Below are positions 45,976 through 56,464 of a stretch of 64,000 nt of DNA, piece after piece. This DNA comes from Rhodocyclaceae bacterium (GTDB lineage Bacteria; Pseudomonadota; Gammaproteobacteria; Burkholderiales; Rhodocyclaceae), in the NCBI GenBank assembly GCA_030824115.1, contig JAVBYI010000006.1, positions 62,001 through 126,000 of the forward strand, written 5' to 3'. Both the position numbers and the translations under genes were made by a program. The notes beneath the pieces were generated by a model. The model was not told the DNA's origin and did no database searches. It worked only from the letters and a program-made list of their open reading frames with translations. Positions within the stretch are counted from its first letter, which is position 1. The number at the start of each line of letters is the position of its first letter.

Positions 45976-46835
45976 CAGGGTGCCGGAATACGCAGCAGCA
46001 GGGCCAGTACGGCCGCCAGACGGTCACGCATTTCGCGCCGGTCGACAATCATGTCGATCGCGCCCTTTTCCAGCAGAAATTCGGAACGCTGGAAGCCTTC
46101 CGGCAGCGTCTCACGCACCGTCTGCTCGATGACGCGCGGACCGGCAAAGCCGATCAGCGCACCCGGCTCGGCCATCACCACGTCGCCCACAAAGGCGAAG
46201 GACGCCGATACGCCGCCCATGGTCGGGTCGGTCAGCACCGTAATGAACGGCAGTTTGTGGCGTGCCAAGCGCGTGGTGGCGGCCGTAGTCTTGCTCATCT
46301 GCATCAGCGACAGCAGGCCTTCCTGCATGCGCGCCCCGCCCGAGGCGGTGACACAGATGAAGGGCACCTGATGCTCGACGGCGGCATTCACGCCACGCAC
46401 AAAGCGCTCACCGACCACCGAGCCCATCGAACCGCCCATGAAATCAAATTCAAAACAGGCCACCACTACCGGCAGCGTCTTGATGGCGCCCTGCATGACG
46501 ACCATGGCATCGCTCTCGCCGGTTTCCTCATTGGCGGCGGCGAGACGCTCGGGATAACGCTTGCTGTCCTTGAACTTGAGTGCATCAAGCGGCACCACTT
46601 CGGCACCAATTTCATCGCGCCCTTCGGGATCGAGCAGAAAATCCAGACGCTCACGCGCCTTGAGCCGATGATGATGACCGCACTTCGGGCAGACATTCAG
46701 GTTCTGCGCCAAATCGGTGGCATACAGTACGGCCTCGCAGGACGGGCACTTGCGCCACAGTCCTTCGGGAATGGATTTCTTCGCCCCTTCGGCACGCTTG
46801 ATCTTCGGGGGTAACAGTTTCTGGAGCCAACTCAT
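45975..46835 (-). CDS. accD: Acetyl-CoA carboxylase carboxyltransferase subunit beta
   Basis: 286 aa. The N-terminal zinc ribbon has CPSCEAVLY and CPKCGHH. The crotonase-like carboxyltransferase domain includes [17 protein letters not shown]. It pairs with AccA to carboxylate acetyl-CoA. Between trpA and folC, the usual betaproteobacterial order. Confidence 0.97.
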   Translation of the reverse strand: MSWLQKLLPPKIKRAEGAKKSIPEGLWRKCPSCEAVLYATDLAQNLNVCPKCGHHHRLKARERLDFLLDPEGRDEIGAEVVPLDALKFKDSKRYPERLAAANEETGESDAMVVMQGAIKTLPVVVACFEFDFMGGSMGSVVGERFVRGVNAAVEHQVPFICVTASGGARMQEGLLSLMQMSKTTAATTRLARHKLPFITVLTDPTMGGVSASFAFVGDVVMAEPGALIGFAGPRVIEQTVRETLPEGFQRSEFLLEKGAIDMIVDRREMRDRLAAVLALLLRIPAP

Positions 46836-46848
46836 GATCGCGTCTCCC

Positions 46849-47652
46849 TCATTTTTCCTTGTCCATCGCCGTACGCACCTGCCGCAGAAAAGCCGTCACG
46901 CGCTCCGCCGCCGTCCCTGCCGGTGCCTGTTCGATGGTTTCAATGATCTTGCTGCCAATCACCACGGCATCGGCCACACGGGCGATACGCGCCGCACTGG
47001 CTGCATCACGGATGCCAAAGCCGACGCCCACCGGCATGCCGACCTTGGCGCGAATCGCCGGAATACGCTGCGCCACCTCATCGGTATCAATGGTCGCTGC
47101 ACCGGTTACGCCCTTGAGCGAGACGTAGTAGATGTAGCCGCTGCCGAGCTGCGCCACATCGGCAAAGCGTGACTCAACCGAAGTGGGTGCCAGCAGGAAA
47201 ATCGGATCGATGCCGACGGCCTTCATGACGCGCGAAAACTCGCCACACTCTTCTGGCGGATAATCGACGATCAGCACACCATCCACGCCGGCAGCGGCGG
47301 CATCGGCGGCAAATGCATCAACACCATAGGCCTCGACCGGATTGGCGTAACCCATCAGCACCACCGGTGTGGTCGCATCCCCCTTGCGAAACTCTCGCAC
47401 CATGCCCAGCACGATCTTCAGGCTGATGCCGTAAGCCAGTGCCCGCTCCGACGCGCGCTGGATGGTCGGACCATCCGCCATCGGGTCGGAAAACGGCACG
47501 CCCAGTTCAATGATGTCGGCCCCGCCCTCAACCAAAGCACGCATCAGCGGCAGTGTCTGACCCGGCTCCGGGTCGCCGGCGGTAATGAAAGGGATCAACG
47601 CCTTGCGTTGCTGGGACTGAAGTTCGGCGAATTTTGCTGGAATTCTGCTCAT
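46849..47652 (-). CDS. trpA: Tryptophan synthase alpha subunit
   Basis: 267 aa TIM barrel. The catalytic Glu is in [16 protein letters not shown] and the catalytic Asp in [10 protein letters not shown]. It cleaves indole-glycerol phosphate and passes indole to TrpB. It starts 2 bases after the trpB stop, so tightly coupled. Confidence 0.97.
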   Translation of the reverse strand: MSRIPAKFAELQSQQRKALIPFITAGDPEPGQTLPLMRALVEGGADIIELGVPFSDPMADGPTIQRASERALAYGISLKIVLGMVREFRKGDATTPVVLMGYANPVEAYGVDAFAADAAAAGVDGVLIVDYPPEECGEFSRVMKAVGIDPIFLLAPTSVESRFADVAQLGSGYIYYVSLKGVTGAATIDTDEVAQRIPAIRAKVGMPVGVGFGIRDAASAARIARVADAVVIGSKIIETIEQAPAGTAAERVTAFLRQVRTAMDKEK

Positions 47653-47654
47653 GA

Positions 47655-48860
47655 TTAGAACTGGATACCGGACTTTTCGGCGACGGTGTGCATGTCCTTG
47701 TCACCACGCCCGGAAAGATTGACGAGCAGGATTTTGTCTTTGGCGAGTGTCGGCGCCAAACGCGCGGCATAGGCCAGCGCATGACTCGACTCGAGTGCCG
47801 GGATGATGCCTTCGTAGCGGCACAGATCGTGGAAAGCCTGCAGCGCTTCGTCGTCGGTCACAGTCACATAATCGGCCCGGCCTGAGTCCTTGAGCCACGC
47901 ATGCTCGGGGCCGACACCGGGATAGTCCAGACCGGCGGAAATCGAGTGCGTCTCGATGATCTGGCCGTTGTCGTCCTGCAGCAGATAGGTGCGGTTGCCA
48001 TGCAGCACGCCGGGACGCCCGGCCGTCAGCGAGGCTGAGTGCTTGCCGCTGTCAATGCCGTGGCCAGCCGCTTCAACGCCAACCAGCTTTACATCGGCAT
48101 GCGGAATGTAGTCGTAGAAGATGCCCATGGCATTCGACCCACCGCCGACACAGGCAATCACCTGATCCGGTTGCCGTCCTGCCAGCGCCGACATTTGCGG
48201 AATGCACTCGCGACCGATCACCGACTGGAAATCGCGCACCATCATCGGATACGGATGCGGCCCGGCCACCGTGCCGATGATGTAGAAGGTATTGCCAACA
48301 TTCGTCACCCAGTCGCGCATCGCCTCGTTGAGGGCATCCTTGAGCGTCTTGGAACCGGATTCGACCGGCACGACGGTCGCGCCGAGGAGCTTCATGCGAT
48401 AGACGTTGGCCGCCTGGCGCTTGACGTCCTCGCTACCCATATAGACCACGCATTCCATGCCATAACGCGCGGCGACGGTCGCGGTAGCTACGCCATGCTG
48501 CCCGGCCCCCGTCTCGGCAATGACACGCGGCTTGCCCATGCGCCGCGCCAGCATGGCCTGACCGATGCAGTTGTTAATCTTGTGTGCACCGGTATGGTTG
48601 AGATCTTCGCGCTTGAGGTAGATCTGCGCGCCACCCAGCAAGTCAGACCAGCGTTTGGCGTGATAGATCGGACTGGGGCGCCCCACGTAATGGGCCAGTT
48701 CATACTCAAACTCGGCACGAAACTCGGGATCGTCCTGCGCCACCTCATAGGCAGCTTTCAGTTCCGCCAGCGCCGGGATCAGCGTCTCGGCAACAAAAAT
48801 TCCGCCAAACTGACCGAAGTGACCACGATCATCTGGCAAATTGTACTGATCAACAGGCAT
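47655..48860 (-). CDS. trpB: Tryptophan synthase beta subunit
   Basis: 401 aa. The PLP Lys is in [10 protein letters not shown] and the phosphate loop is [12 protein letters not shown]. Between the conserved IGRE region and that loop the text [12 protein letters not shown] is encoded by a copy of the dispersed element. Part of that (GRQPD) is normal in TrpB, so the element may have arisen by change in place. Its start overlaps the trpF end by 11 bases. Confidence 0.97.
   Translation of the reverse strand: MPVDQYNLPDDRGHFGQFGGIFVAETLIPALAELKAAYEVAQDDPEFRAEFEYELAHYVGRPSPIYHAKRWSDLLGGAQIYLKREDLNHTGAHKINNCIGQAMLARRMGKPRVIAETGAGQHGVATATVAARYGMECVVYMGSEDVKRQAANVYRMKLLGATVVPVESGSKTLKDALNEAMRDWVTNVGNTFYIIGTVAGPHPYPMMVRDFQSVIGRECIPQMSALAGRQPDQVIACVGGGSNAMGIFYDYIPHADVKLVGVEAAGHGIDSGKHSASLTAGRPGVLHGNRTYLLQDDNGQIIETHSISAGLDYPGVGPEHAWLKDSGRADYVTVTDDEALQAFHDLCRYEGIIPALESSHALAYAARLAPTLAKDKILLVNLSGRGDKDMHTVAEKSGIQF
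48173..48196 (-). repeat. 24-bp dispersed element, copy 9 (inside trpB)
   Basis: Same AGGAC variant as copy 1 and differs from it by a single base (A for T in the terminal T run). Read in trpB as MSALAGR, the only copy used in that frame. Confidence 0.75.
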
Positions 48861-49476
48861 CCGCTATCCTCACTGCCGTAACAAATGCGGCGATCTTGTC
48901 GGCATCCTTGATGCCCTTGGCGATCTCGACGCCACTGCTCACATCTACCGCCCATGGCTTGATTTTCATGACAGCTTCACCGACGTTATCTACATGAAGC
49001 CCGCCAGAAAGGATCATGGGAACGGGCAAATTCGAGGGAATCAACGACCAGTCGAACGATTGCCCCACACCTCCGTAAGCCTCGACCCAAGCATCGAGCA
49101 AGATTCCCTGGGCAGTCGCGTAAGTGCGGGCGAATTCTAACAGATCGACCCCGGGCCGCACCCGGGCCGCCTTGAGGTAGGGCAAGCCAAACTGGGCACA
49201 ATAACCGGCATCCTCCTCCCCATGAAACTGCAGCAAATCAACCTGAACTTCGGCCAATGTGTCACGAATCTGCTGCGGATCGGCATTTACAAACAAACCA
49301 ACACGAGTCACAAAAGGGGGCACGCGCAGGGCCAGTTCGCGCGCCTGATCCAGACTCAGATAACGAGGGCTGGGCGGATAAAACACAAAACCGACCGCGT
49401 CCGCACCCAACTGAATGGCGGCTTCCAGATCCTGCGGGCGCGTCAGGCCACAAATCTTGATACGGGTACGCGACAT
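48850..49476 (-). CDS. trpF: Phosphoribosylanthranilate isomerase
   Basis: 208 aa TIM barrel. Catalytic Cys in RIKICGLTR and catalytic Asp in [12 protein letters not shown]-terminal phosphate loop [14 protein letters not shown]. First trp gene of the trpFBA cluster, following truA by 3 bases. The trpE/G/D/C genes are not in the window. Confidence 0.97.
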   Translation of the reverse strand: MSRTRIKICGLTRPQDLEAAIQLGADAVGFVFYPPSPRYLSLDQARELALRVPPFVTRVGLFVNADPQQIRDTLAEVQVDLLQFHGEEDAGYCAQFGLPYLKAARVRPGVDLLEFARTYATAQGILLDAWVEAYGGVGQSFDWSLIPSNLPVPMILSGGLHVDNVGEAVMKIKPWAVDVSSGVEIAKGIKDADKIAAFVTAVRIADAC

Positions 49477-49479
49477 GGG

Positions 49480-50274
49480 TCAGACAGACAGGTTGCGGGG
49501 AACCAGCATCATACCTGTGGCAGCAGGCAATCCCCAATGGGCTTCATACGCTACCCCGGACAGATACAAGCCATCCGGCGCAAAGGTCGGCGCCGCGCGA
49601 CGGCGGTCGCATGCAGCCAGCAGTTCCGGGAGCCATTCCGGCGCCTGGCGGCCCATGCCCACATAGACCAGTGCCCCGACGATATTGCGCACCATGTGAT
49701 GCAGGAATGCGTTCGCATGAAAATCGAACAGCAGGCAATCGCCCTCGCGCGTCAGATGCAACTGATACAGGGTCTTGACGGGTGACTTTGCCTGACACTG
49801 GGCATCGCGAAAGGAGGAAAAGTCATGCTCGCCGAGCAGGCAAACCGCTGCTTTTCGCATGGCCCCATCATCCAGCGGCTGATGGCACCAACCCACCTTC
49901 CCCGCCAAAATGCCCGGACGCTCTGGCCGATTCAGCAGGATGTAACGATAACGCCGTGATTGGGCCGAGAAGCGCGCATGGAATTCTGCTGGCACTTCGC
50001 AAGCCCACCTCACGGCAACAGCGGAGGGGAGCAGCGCATTGACACCACGTACCCACGCCGACAGCGGACGCTGCACCGCCACATCGAAATGCACTACTTG
50101 CGCCAAAGCATGCACCCCGGCATCCGTCCGTCCGGCACAATGGGTACGCACAGCGCCACAGGCAATCTGACTCAAGGCCGATTCCAGTGCATCCTGCACA
50201 GTCGGGCAATCGGGTTGCGATTGCCAGCCAGAAAATGCCTTGCCATCATATTCAAGGCCCAGCGCAATCCTCAT
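49480..50274 (-). CDS. truA: tRNA pseudouridine(38-40) synthase
   Basis: 264 aa from ATG 50274 (MRIALGLEYDGKAFSGW). The catalytic Asp is in CAGRTDAGVHALAQVVHF. A longer frame upstream is part of the neighbouring gene. The start overlaps the stop of the membrane-protein gene upstream (ATGA). Confidence 0.97.
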   Translation of the reverse strand: MRIALGLEYDGKAFSGWQSQPDCPTVQDALESALSQIACGAVRTHCAGRTDAGVHALAQVVHFDVAVQRPLSAWVRGVNALLPSAVAVRWACEVPAEFHARFSAQSRRYRYILLNRPERPGILAGKVGWCHQPLDDGAMRKAAVCLLGEHDFSSFRDAQCQAKSPVKTLYQLHLTREGDCLLFDFHANAFLHHMVRNIVGALVYVGMGRQAPEWLPELLAACDRRRAAPTFAPDGLYLSGVAYEAHWGLPAATGMMLVPRNLSV

Positions 50275-50873
50275 GCGATGCTCCAAAGAATGAGCATGAC
50301 CACACCAAGCAGCAAAATCAGCAATCTGTCCCGCCAAGCAATCGGCTGCTGCGCCAAGCGACAAGTGGCGCCATCCACGACGTCAGGCAGGTTGGCTTCA
50401 TCGGCAAACCAATTGCGCCACGCCGCTACAGACGACTTTTGTTCGACATATTCAAGCACCAGCATAAGGCGCACCACCGTGACGTCACGCCACGCAAACG
50501 GCTGTAGCAGCCAGTAAAGCCCGGTCATCAGCCCTTGATTGCCCAGATGCTCATGCAGCAGGGCAAGGCTCAATAACAGGATCAGCAGACGACCGATCTG
50601 TTCCCCTCCTTGCGCCAGCCCCTCACGGGTAATCCCCAACTGACCGGCCAGTCCCGGCAAATACTCGCCCGGAGTGGCGAACAGGAAAAGTAGCAGCAGG
50701 GAAAGCAACAGCCAGCGGGTACGCCAAAGCAGTTGCCTGCTACGGTGCGTGGCCAACAAAAAGGCCAGCGAGGAGGTGATGAGCAGTAAAGGCAATAGCC
50801 ACATCCAATGACACCACTGGAGTGCAAGCGCGTACCCGGCCCAAGAGAGCAAAAGCGAAGCCGGGTGAAACAT
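50271..50873 (-). CDS. Membrane protein, CbiQ/EcfT-like (uncertain)
   Basis: 200 aa with five or six hydrophobic helices (SLLLSWAGYALALQ, MWLLPLLLITSSLAFLL, WLLLSLLLLFLFATPG, IGRLLILLLSLALLHE and the C-terminal LLILLLGVVMLILW). The layout and the amphipathic stretch between helices recall the transmembrane component of ECF transporters, but no ATPase or S-component gene is nearby and the coupling-helix motifs are not convincing. It sits between fimV (43 bases away) and truA (ATGA overlap). Confidence 0.5.
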   Translation of the reverse strand: MFHPASLLLSWAGYALALQWCHWMWLLPLLLITSSLAFLLATHRSRQLLWRTRWLLLSLLLLFLFATPGEYLPGLAGQLGITREGLAQGGEQIGRLLILLLSLALLHEHLGNQGLMTGLYWLLQPFAWRDVTVVRLMLVLEYVEQKSSVAAWRNWFADEANLPDVVDGATCRLAQQPIAWRDRLLILLLGVVMLILWSIA

Positions 50874-50916
50874 GGGGCGACAGTATGGCGCTACGACAGA
50901 TGTCGTAGCGCGTCAA

Positions 50917-53900
50917 TCATGCGTCGAGTTGGTCCAGACGGGCGCGTGCTGCAGCTTGCTGGGCAGCACTCCCCTCGGTCAGTACTTCATTGAGCAACTC
51001 GCGAGCCCCCTCGCGATCACCCATTTCTTCGTACGCCTGGGCCAGTTCAAGCTTGGTCGCCACCTCAGGATCATCAGGACCATCGACATCAGCCACGTCA
51101 GCGGCTGCCACATCAGGCAGATCCTCAATATCCGACAGCCCGGCCGGTGCTTCAGAGGCCGCATCCGCAGAATCCGCTTGAACTGCTTCATCCAGCGAGA
51201 CATCCATCGCCGGCGCAGCCAGTTCAAGATCAGGTAATTCAATCTCGCTAACACCCCCTGCAACTTCAGGTGTCTCGACGGGATCAACGGACACCGCCGG
51301 CAAGGGCAAGTCGGCATCCAGCGACAAATCCATGTCCAGACCGCCACTCGCCGCAGTTTCTTGCGGTGCAACCTCAGCAACGGGCAGATCAATTTCGATC
51401 GCATCCATGGGAAGTTCAGCCTCGGCAGCAGGCGTACCTGCATCGAGATCCAGATCAAAATCGATATTCAAGTCGGACAATGCGCCACCTGCCGGGGCAA
51501 TATCCACCGGGGCAGGTGCAGCGGCCGTCTCTGGCTCACCCAGATCAATATCAAAGTCCATCGCACTCGTGGGAGCTGTTGCCGCAGGTACCTCCTCATC
51601 AGGTGCAGCCGGCGCTTCAGCAACTGCAGCGTCTGCCGCAGGTGCATCAAGCTCAAAAGCAAAATCAATCGCGTTGTCATCGGCCGGCGCAGGTGCTGCT
51701 TCGATTTCAATGGCGGCAGCCGGTGTTTCAGCCGACACTTCGGCCGCAACCTCCGTTTCAGGCGAGCCAAGATCAAAATCAAAGTCCAGGCTCATCACTT
51801 CTTCGGCTGCCGGCTGTGCGGCGGCGGCCTGCTCAGCTGCTGCCTTGGCCGGACCACTGGTTGTTCCGAGATCAAGATCAAAGTCGAGCGAGTCGCCCGC
51901 AGCAGGCGCCGGAGCGGGCACCTCAGCAGGCACCTCGGCTACGGGAGAAGCAGACAGGATCACCGTCCTATTCGAACCATCCTCATCCACCGCAGCGGGC
52001 AGGTCAGCCTCTTCGGCCATCACGGCAGCTACCTCTCGGGCAGGTGCCACGGTATCCTCGACAAGGCTGACACCCAAGCCAGCGGCCAGCGCAAGAGCCT
52101 TGTCCCAATCCGGGCCGGCCCCGCCACTCAACTTGCGGACATCCACCGCAACGGCGTCGAATCGCTCGGTATCCTTGCGATTGGCATACAACTCCAGCAA
52201 CTTGATGTGGATGGCACTGCGCTCGGGATCGTTCTTCAGGCCTTCCAGCAGAATTTCCTCAGCCTGTCCATCACGGCCGTAAGCCATCAAGACATCAGCT
52301 TCCGCGACCGGATCGACATTTTCTTCACTGGTCAATGCACCGCTTTCGCTGAAATCCCCCAGGATCGACACATCATCCGCCAACACAGCAGGTGCCGCTG
52401 CGACTGGCGCCGGCGCGGCCTCGACCATTGCGCTGGGTGTTTCGGCAAAATCGGCGGACTGATCCTTGGCCTGCTTCTTTTTGCGCCAGGCGGAGAAGCC
52501 CAAATAGCCCAGCAAGAGCGCAAGCAGGCCACCGCCACCAAACACGAGTTCAGGGTTGTCTTCAACAAAGCTCGGCTCCGGTGGGGGAGGCGGAGGCGGA
52601 GCAGCCGGCTTCTTCTTCGCAGCAGGTGGGGGAGGTTCGACGGCTGCAGGCGCGGGGGTTGGTTCGGCTTTCGCAGCCGGAACGACTGCGGGGGCAACCA
52701 TTGGTTCAGCCTTGGGTTCCGGTGCGGGCACCGCAGGCACGACGGGGATAGGGGCCGCAGCAGGCTTGGCAGGCACTGGCTCAGGTTTTGCGGGCGCCGC
52801 CGCTTGTTGCTGTAACTGTGCGCCCGCCTGGCTCTTCAACTCAACCAGCTTCTTGAGGTTTTCGAGGTTCTTTTCAAGCTGAGCAATACGCTCGGAAGCT
52901 TCACGCAACGACTTGTCGCGCGCGACCAACTCTTCTTCCAGTCGCGCCTTGGCAGCGGCATCACCCTTACCATCCGCCTTGGGCGCCTTGCCGGTCTCGG
53001 TACGAGAAACTTCCAGCTTGTCAGCCTGCGGCGCAGGGGCAGCTTTTTCCTCGACCTGCGGCTTGATCTTTCCGGCAACCTGCTGTCCGGCAGGCGCTTC
53101 ACTGGGTGCAGCACTACCAGCAGCTTCTGCAAGGCGACGACGGTAAGCATTGAAATCCGCACCCTGACTCAGTACCACTTTCCGTGCTTCGGTTGGTGTT
53201 GCCTTGGCCGCCTCACCAGCATCCGGCACGCGCAGGATCTTGCCGGCGCGCAGGCGGTTCATGTTGTCGCCGTCGAAGGCATCGCGGTTCTTGTTGAACA
53301 GGGCCACCAGCATCTGATCAAGGCTGATCGTGGCAGGCATATTTTCGCGCGCAATCTTGCTAAGCGTATCGCCCTGCTTGACGCGCACCTCACTTGCAGC
53401 CGGTTCCTTGGCAGCCGGTACAGCCGCAGGAGTTGCTGCTGCGGGTGCCAACTCAACCCGCGCCGGAGCAGGGGCAGACGCAACCGGTTTCGCCGCAGGC
53501 TTGACGGCGGGTTCAGTCATGGCCGGTGTCACCGCTGCAGCGGGTTTGGCCACCTTGAGCATCTCGGGCGGGTCGAGCAGGAAGGTGTACTCGCGCACCA
53601 TGCGCCCGGACGTCCAGTTCAGTTCGACGAGGAAGTGCAGGAAGGGCTCATTGAGTGGAGCATCCGTCGTCAGGCGCAACATCGGCTGTCCGCTCGCCGA
53701 CTTGATCACGCTGAAGCGCAACCCGGTCAGGGCCGGCATGAACTCGATCCCGGCTTCCTTGAAGGCATCATGCGAGGCTATCCGGGCCGACAAGGAATTG
53801 AGCTCCTCCGGCGTCGCCGTGACCGCTACCTCGGCACTCAACGGCTGGCCAATGGCAGAGTACACCGTCAGCTTGCCGAGCCCAGCCGCATGCGCGCTGA

Positions 53901-53967
53901 AAGAACCAACGAGCAATGCCGCCATCAAGGACGACTTAAACAGAATGGATTTGTCCGCTTTATTCAC
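50917..53967 (-). CDS. fimV: FimV/TspA-family inner-membrane protein
   Basis: 1016 aa. Signal peptide, then the FimV N-terminal domain (about 28-135, GLGKLTVYSAIGQPLSAEV). A LysM peptidoglycan-binding domain follows (about 196-255, VKQGDTLSKIARENMP), then a coiled coil (about 345-385), a long Pro/Ala linker and one membrane helix (about 475-492). The very acidic cytoplasmic region has repeated FDIDLG/LDFDFDLG-type units, and a TPR motif ends the protein. FimV supports type IV pilus assembly and polar localisation. GTG start (53967). Confidence 0.93.
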   Translation of the reverse strand: MNKADKSILFKSSLMAALLVGSFSAHAAGLGKLTVYSAIGQPLSAEVAVTATPEELNSLSARIASHDAFKEAGIEFMPALTGLRFSVIKSASGQPMLRLTTDAPLNEPFLHFLVELNWTSGRMVREYTFLLDPPEMLKVAKPAAAVTPAMTEPAVKPAAKPVASAPAPARVELAPAAATPAAVPAAKEPAASEVRVKQGDTLSKIARENMPATISLDQMLVALFNKNRDAFDGDNMNRLRAGKILRVPDAGEAAKATPTEARKVVLSQGADFNAYRRRLAEAAGSAAPSEAPAGQQVAGKIKPQVEEKAAPAPQADKLEVSRTETGKAPKADGKGDAAAKARLEEELVARDKSLREASERIAQLEKNLENLKKLVELKSQAGAQLQQQAAAPAKPEPVPAKPAAAPIPVVPAVPAPEPKAEPMVAPAVVPAAKAEPTPAPAAVEPPPPAAKKKPAAPPPPPPPEPSFVEDNPELVFGGGGLLALLLGYLGFSAWRKKKQAKDQSADFAETPSAMVEAAPAPVAAAPAVLADDVSILGDFSESGALTSEENVDPVAEADVLMAYGRDGQAEEILLEGLKNDPERSAIHIKLLELYANRKDTERFDAVAVDVRKLSGGAGPDWDKALALAAGLGVSLVEDTVAPAREVAAVMAEEADLPAAVDEDGSNRTVILSASPVAEVPAEVPAPAPAAGDSLDFDLDLGTTSGPAKAAAEQAAAAQPAAEEVMSLDFDFDLGSPETEVAAEVSAETPAAAIEIEAAPAPADDNAIDFAFELDAPAADAAVAEAPAAPDEEVPAATAPTSAMDFDIDLGEPETAAAPAPVDIAPAGGALSDLNIDFDLDLDAGTPAAEAELPMDAIEIDLPVAEVAPQETAASGGLDMDLSLDADLPLPAVSVDPVETPEVAGGVSEIELPDLELAAPAMDVSLDEAVQADSADAASEAPAGLSDIEDLPDVAAADVADVDGPDDPEVATKLELAQAYEEMGDREGARELLNEVLTEGSAAQQAAARARLDQLDA

Positions 53968-54063
53968 AATGACACCCCGCCGGGGATTTGTTAGACGTTA
54001 ATCAAAATAACATCATGAGGTTAAAGGCGCAAGCTCAACCTTTGCCTCACCTCAAAAATCCGC

Positions 54064-55185
54064 TTATCCGAGCAAAATCCGCAACATCCGGCGCAACGGC
54101 TCCGCCGCCCCCCAAAGGAGCTGATCACCACAGGTGAAGGCACCGAGGTAATCCGGCCCCATCGCCAGTTTGTGCAAGCGACCGACAGGCACGGTCAAAG
54201 TCCCGGTAATGGCAGCTGGCGTCAATTCACGCTCCGAAATCTCGCGCTCATTCGGCACTACCTTCACCCAGTCATTCGCTTTGGCCAAAATGTCGCTGAC
54301 CTCATCCAGGGGCACATCCTTCTTCAGCTTGATCGTCAGCCCCTGCGAATGGCAGCGCATGGCACCGACGCGCACGCAGATGCCGTCGATCGGGATGCTG
54401 CCCGGCGAACGGAATGCCGGCTTGCCGAGGATCTTGTTGCATTCAGCGCCGCCCTTCCACTCCTCTTTGGACTGGCCGTGCTCGACCGGCACATCGATCC
54501 AGGGAATCACGCTACCGGCAAGCGGCATGCCACGGAAGTTCTTGGTCGGAAATGACGGCGCACGCATCGTCTCGGCCACTTTGCGATCAATCTCGAGGAT
54601 TGCCGAGGACGGATCGGCCAACTCAGCCTTCACCGCATCATGCAACACGCCCATCTGAGCCAGCAGTTCGCGCATGTTCTGCGCACCGGCGCCCGAGGCC
54701 GCCTGATAAGTCATCGCCGACACCCATTCGACCAGATCGGCGCGGAACAGACCACCAAGGCCCATCAGCATCAACGATACGGTGCAGTTGCCACCAATGT
54801 AGTTCTTGATGCCTTTCGATAAACCGGTCTTGATGACATCGAGGTTAACCGGGTCGAGGATGATGATCGCATCGTCGGCCATGCGCAGCGAGGAGGCAGC
54901 ATCGATCCAGTAGCCGTTCCAGCCAGCGCCGCGCAGCTTGGGAAAGACTTCTTTCGTGTAGTCGCCACCCTGGCAGGTAATGATGATGTCGAGCGCCTTC
55001 AGCGCATCGATATCCATCGCGTCCTTGAGTGGCGCACCGCCGCCTTCGGCCGGGCCTTTGCCTCCCACATTCGATGTGGTGAAAAACACCGGTTCGATGA
55101 GCGCAAAATCGCCTTCGTCGCGCATGCGCTGCATCAGCACCGAACCGACCATGCCACGCCATCCGACCAGACCAACCTTCTTCAT
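54064..55185 (-). CDS. asd: Aspartate-semialdehyde dehydrogenase
   Basis: 373 aa. NADP loop [18 protein letters not shown] and active-site Cys in [12 protein letters not shown]; the length and N-terminus fit the long gammaproteobacterial-type Asd. Feeds lysine, threonine and methionine synthesis. 23 bases after leuB and 96 bases before fimV. Confidence 0.97.
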   Translation of the reverse strand: MKKVGLVGWRGMVGSVLMQRMRDEGDFALIEPVFFTTSNVGGKGPAEGGGAPLKDAMDIDALKALDIIITCQGGDYTKEVFPKLRGAGWNGYWIDAASSLRMADDAIIILDPVNLDVIKTGLSKGIKNYIGGNCTVSLMLMGLGGLFRADLVEWVSAMTYQAASGAGAQNMRELLAQMGVLHDAVKAELADPSSAILEIDRKVAETMRAPSFPTKNFRGMPLAGSVIPWIDVPVEHGQSKEEWKGGAECNKILGKPAFRSPGSIPIDGICVRVGAMRCHSQGLTIKLKKDVPLDEVSDILAKANDWVKVVPNEREISERELTPAAITGTLTVPVGRLHKLAMGPDYLGAFTCGDQLLWGAAEPLRRMLRILLG

Positions 55186-55208
55186 TTTCTCGTTTTCCTG
55201 TTGATTGA

Positions 55209-56261
55209 TTACAGCGCCGCCAGTACCGCGTCACCCATTTCCTTCGTGCCCACCTTCTTCGTGCCCGACTCGTAGATGTCGCCGGTGCGGAAACCCTGTG
55301 CCAGCACTTTCTTGACAGCATTTTCGATACGTATTGCGGCTTCTTCATTGGCGAAGGTGTAGCGCAGCATCATGGCGGCAGAAAGAATCGTGGCCAGCGG
55401 ATTGGCAACGCCCTTGCCGGCGATATCCGGCGCCGAACCGTGACAGGGTTCATACAGGCCTTTGTTCTTTTCGTCGAGTGATGCCGAGGGCAGCATGCCG
55501 ATCGAACCGGTCAGCATCGAGGCTTCGTCCGAGAGAATGTCGCCGAACATGTTGCCGGTGACCATCACGTCGAACTGCTTGGGATTACGCACCAGTTGCA
55601 TCGCCGCATTGTCGACCAGCATGTGAGACAGTTCGACATCCGGGTAATCCTTGGCGACTTCAATGATCACATCGCGCCAGAGCTGGGTGCATTCCAACAC
55701 GTTCATCTTGTCGACGGAGCAGACCTTCTTGTTGCGCTTGCGCGCCGACTCGAAGGCGACACGACCGATACGACGAATCTCGCTCTCGCTGTAGATCATG
55801 GTATTGAAGCCGACGCGTTCACCCTCACGGGTTTCGATACCACGTGGCTGACCGAAATAGATGTCGCCGGTCAACTCGCGAATGATCAGGATGTCGAGGC
55901 CGGAAACGACTTCAGGCTTCAGCGTCGAGGCATTCGCCAGTTCAGCATAAAGAATCGCCGGACGCAGGTTGGCGAACAGGCCGAGGTCCTTGCGAATGCC
56001 GAGCAGGCCACGCTCCGGACGCTGCTCGCGCGGCAGCGTGTCGTATTGCGGCCCGCCAACGGCGCCGAGCAGCACGGCATCGGCCGCACGCGCCAGCTTC
56101 TGCGTTGCCTCGGGGTAGGGATTACCGGTCGCGTCGACCGCACAACCGCCCAGCAGCGCTTCTTCCATCTCGAACTTGAGATCAAGCGCCTTCAGGACAC
56201 GTACCGCTTCGGCGGTAATTTCGGGACCGATGCCATCACCGGGCAACACACAAATCTTCAT
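55209..56261 (-). CDS. leuB: 3-isopropylmalate dehydrogenase
   Basis: 350 aa from ATG 56261 ([16 protein letters not shown]). Substrate-binding RxxxR region [13 protein letters not shown], and metal/NAD parts including [19 protein letters not shown] and [11 protein letters not shown] longer frame upstream reads through the entericidin gene and is rejected. leuC and leuD are not adjacent in this window. Confidence 0.97.
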   Translation of the reverse strand: MKICVLPGDGIGPEITAEAVRVLKALDLKFEMEEALLGGCAVDATGNPYPEATQKLARAADAVLLGAVGGPQYDTLPREQRPERGLLGIRKDLGLFANLRPAILYAELANASTLKPEVVSGLDILIIRELTGDIYFGQPRGIETREGERVGFNTMIYSESEIRRIGRVAFESARKRNKKVCSVDKMNVLECTQLWRDVIIEVAKDYPDVELSHMLVDNAAMQLVRNPKQFDVMVTGNMFGDILSDEASMLTGSIGMLPSASLDEKNKGLYEPCHGSAPDIAGKGVANPLATILSAAMMLRYTFANEEAAIRIENAVKKVLAQGFRTGDIYESGTKKVGTKEMGDAVLAAL

Positions 56262-56283
56262 GATCATTCCTATGCAATCAGAA

Positions 56284-56412
56284 TTACTTGACAGCCTTTT
56301 GGATGGCTTCGCCACCCTTCTCGATATCCTTGCCCACACCTTGCACAGTATTGCAACCAAGCAGCGCGACAGCCGTGGCCGCAGTGACCATCAGGAATAG
56401 AATTTTTCTCAT
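56284..56412 (-). CDS. Entericidin A/B-family small lipoprotein
   Basis: 42 aa. [20 protein letters not shown] forms a signal peptide ending in the lipobox LLGC. The mature peptide [20 protein letters not shown] is the classic entericidin amphipathic helix. Shine-Dalgarno GAGGAG, 7 bases before ATG. Entericidins are antidote/toxin-like membrane lipoproteins of unsettled role. leuB begins 22 bases downstream on the same strand, an association common in betaproteobacteria. Confidence 0.92.
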   Translation of the reverse strand: MRKILFLMVTAATAVALLGCNTVQGVGKDIEKGGEAIQKAVK

Positions 56413-56464
56413 GGATGTCTCCTCGTCAAAAATGGCCTGGAAAGGCTACGATTATCGCATAGCA

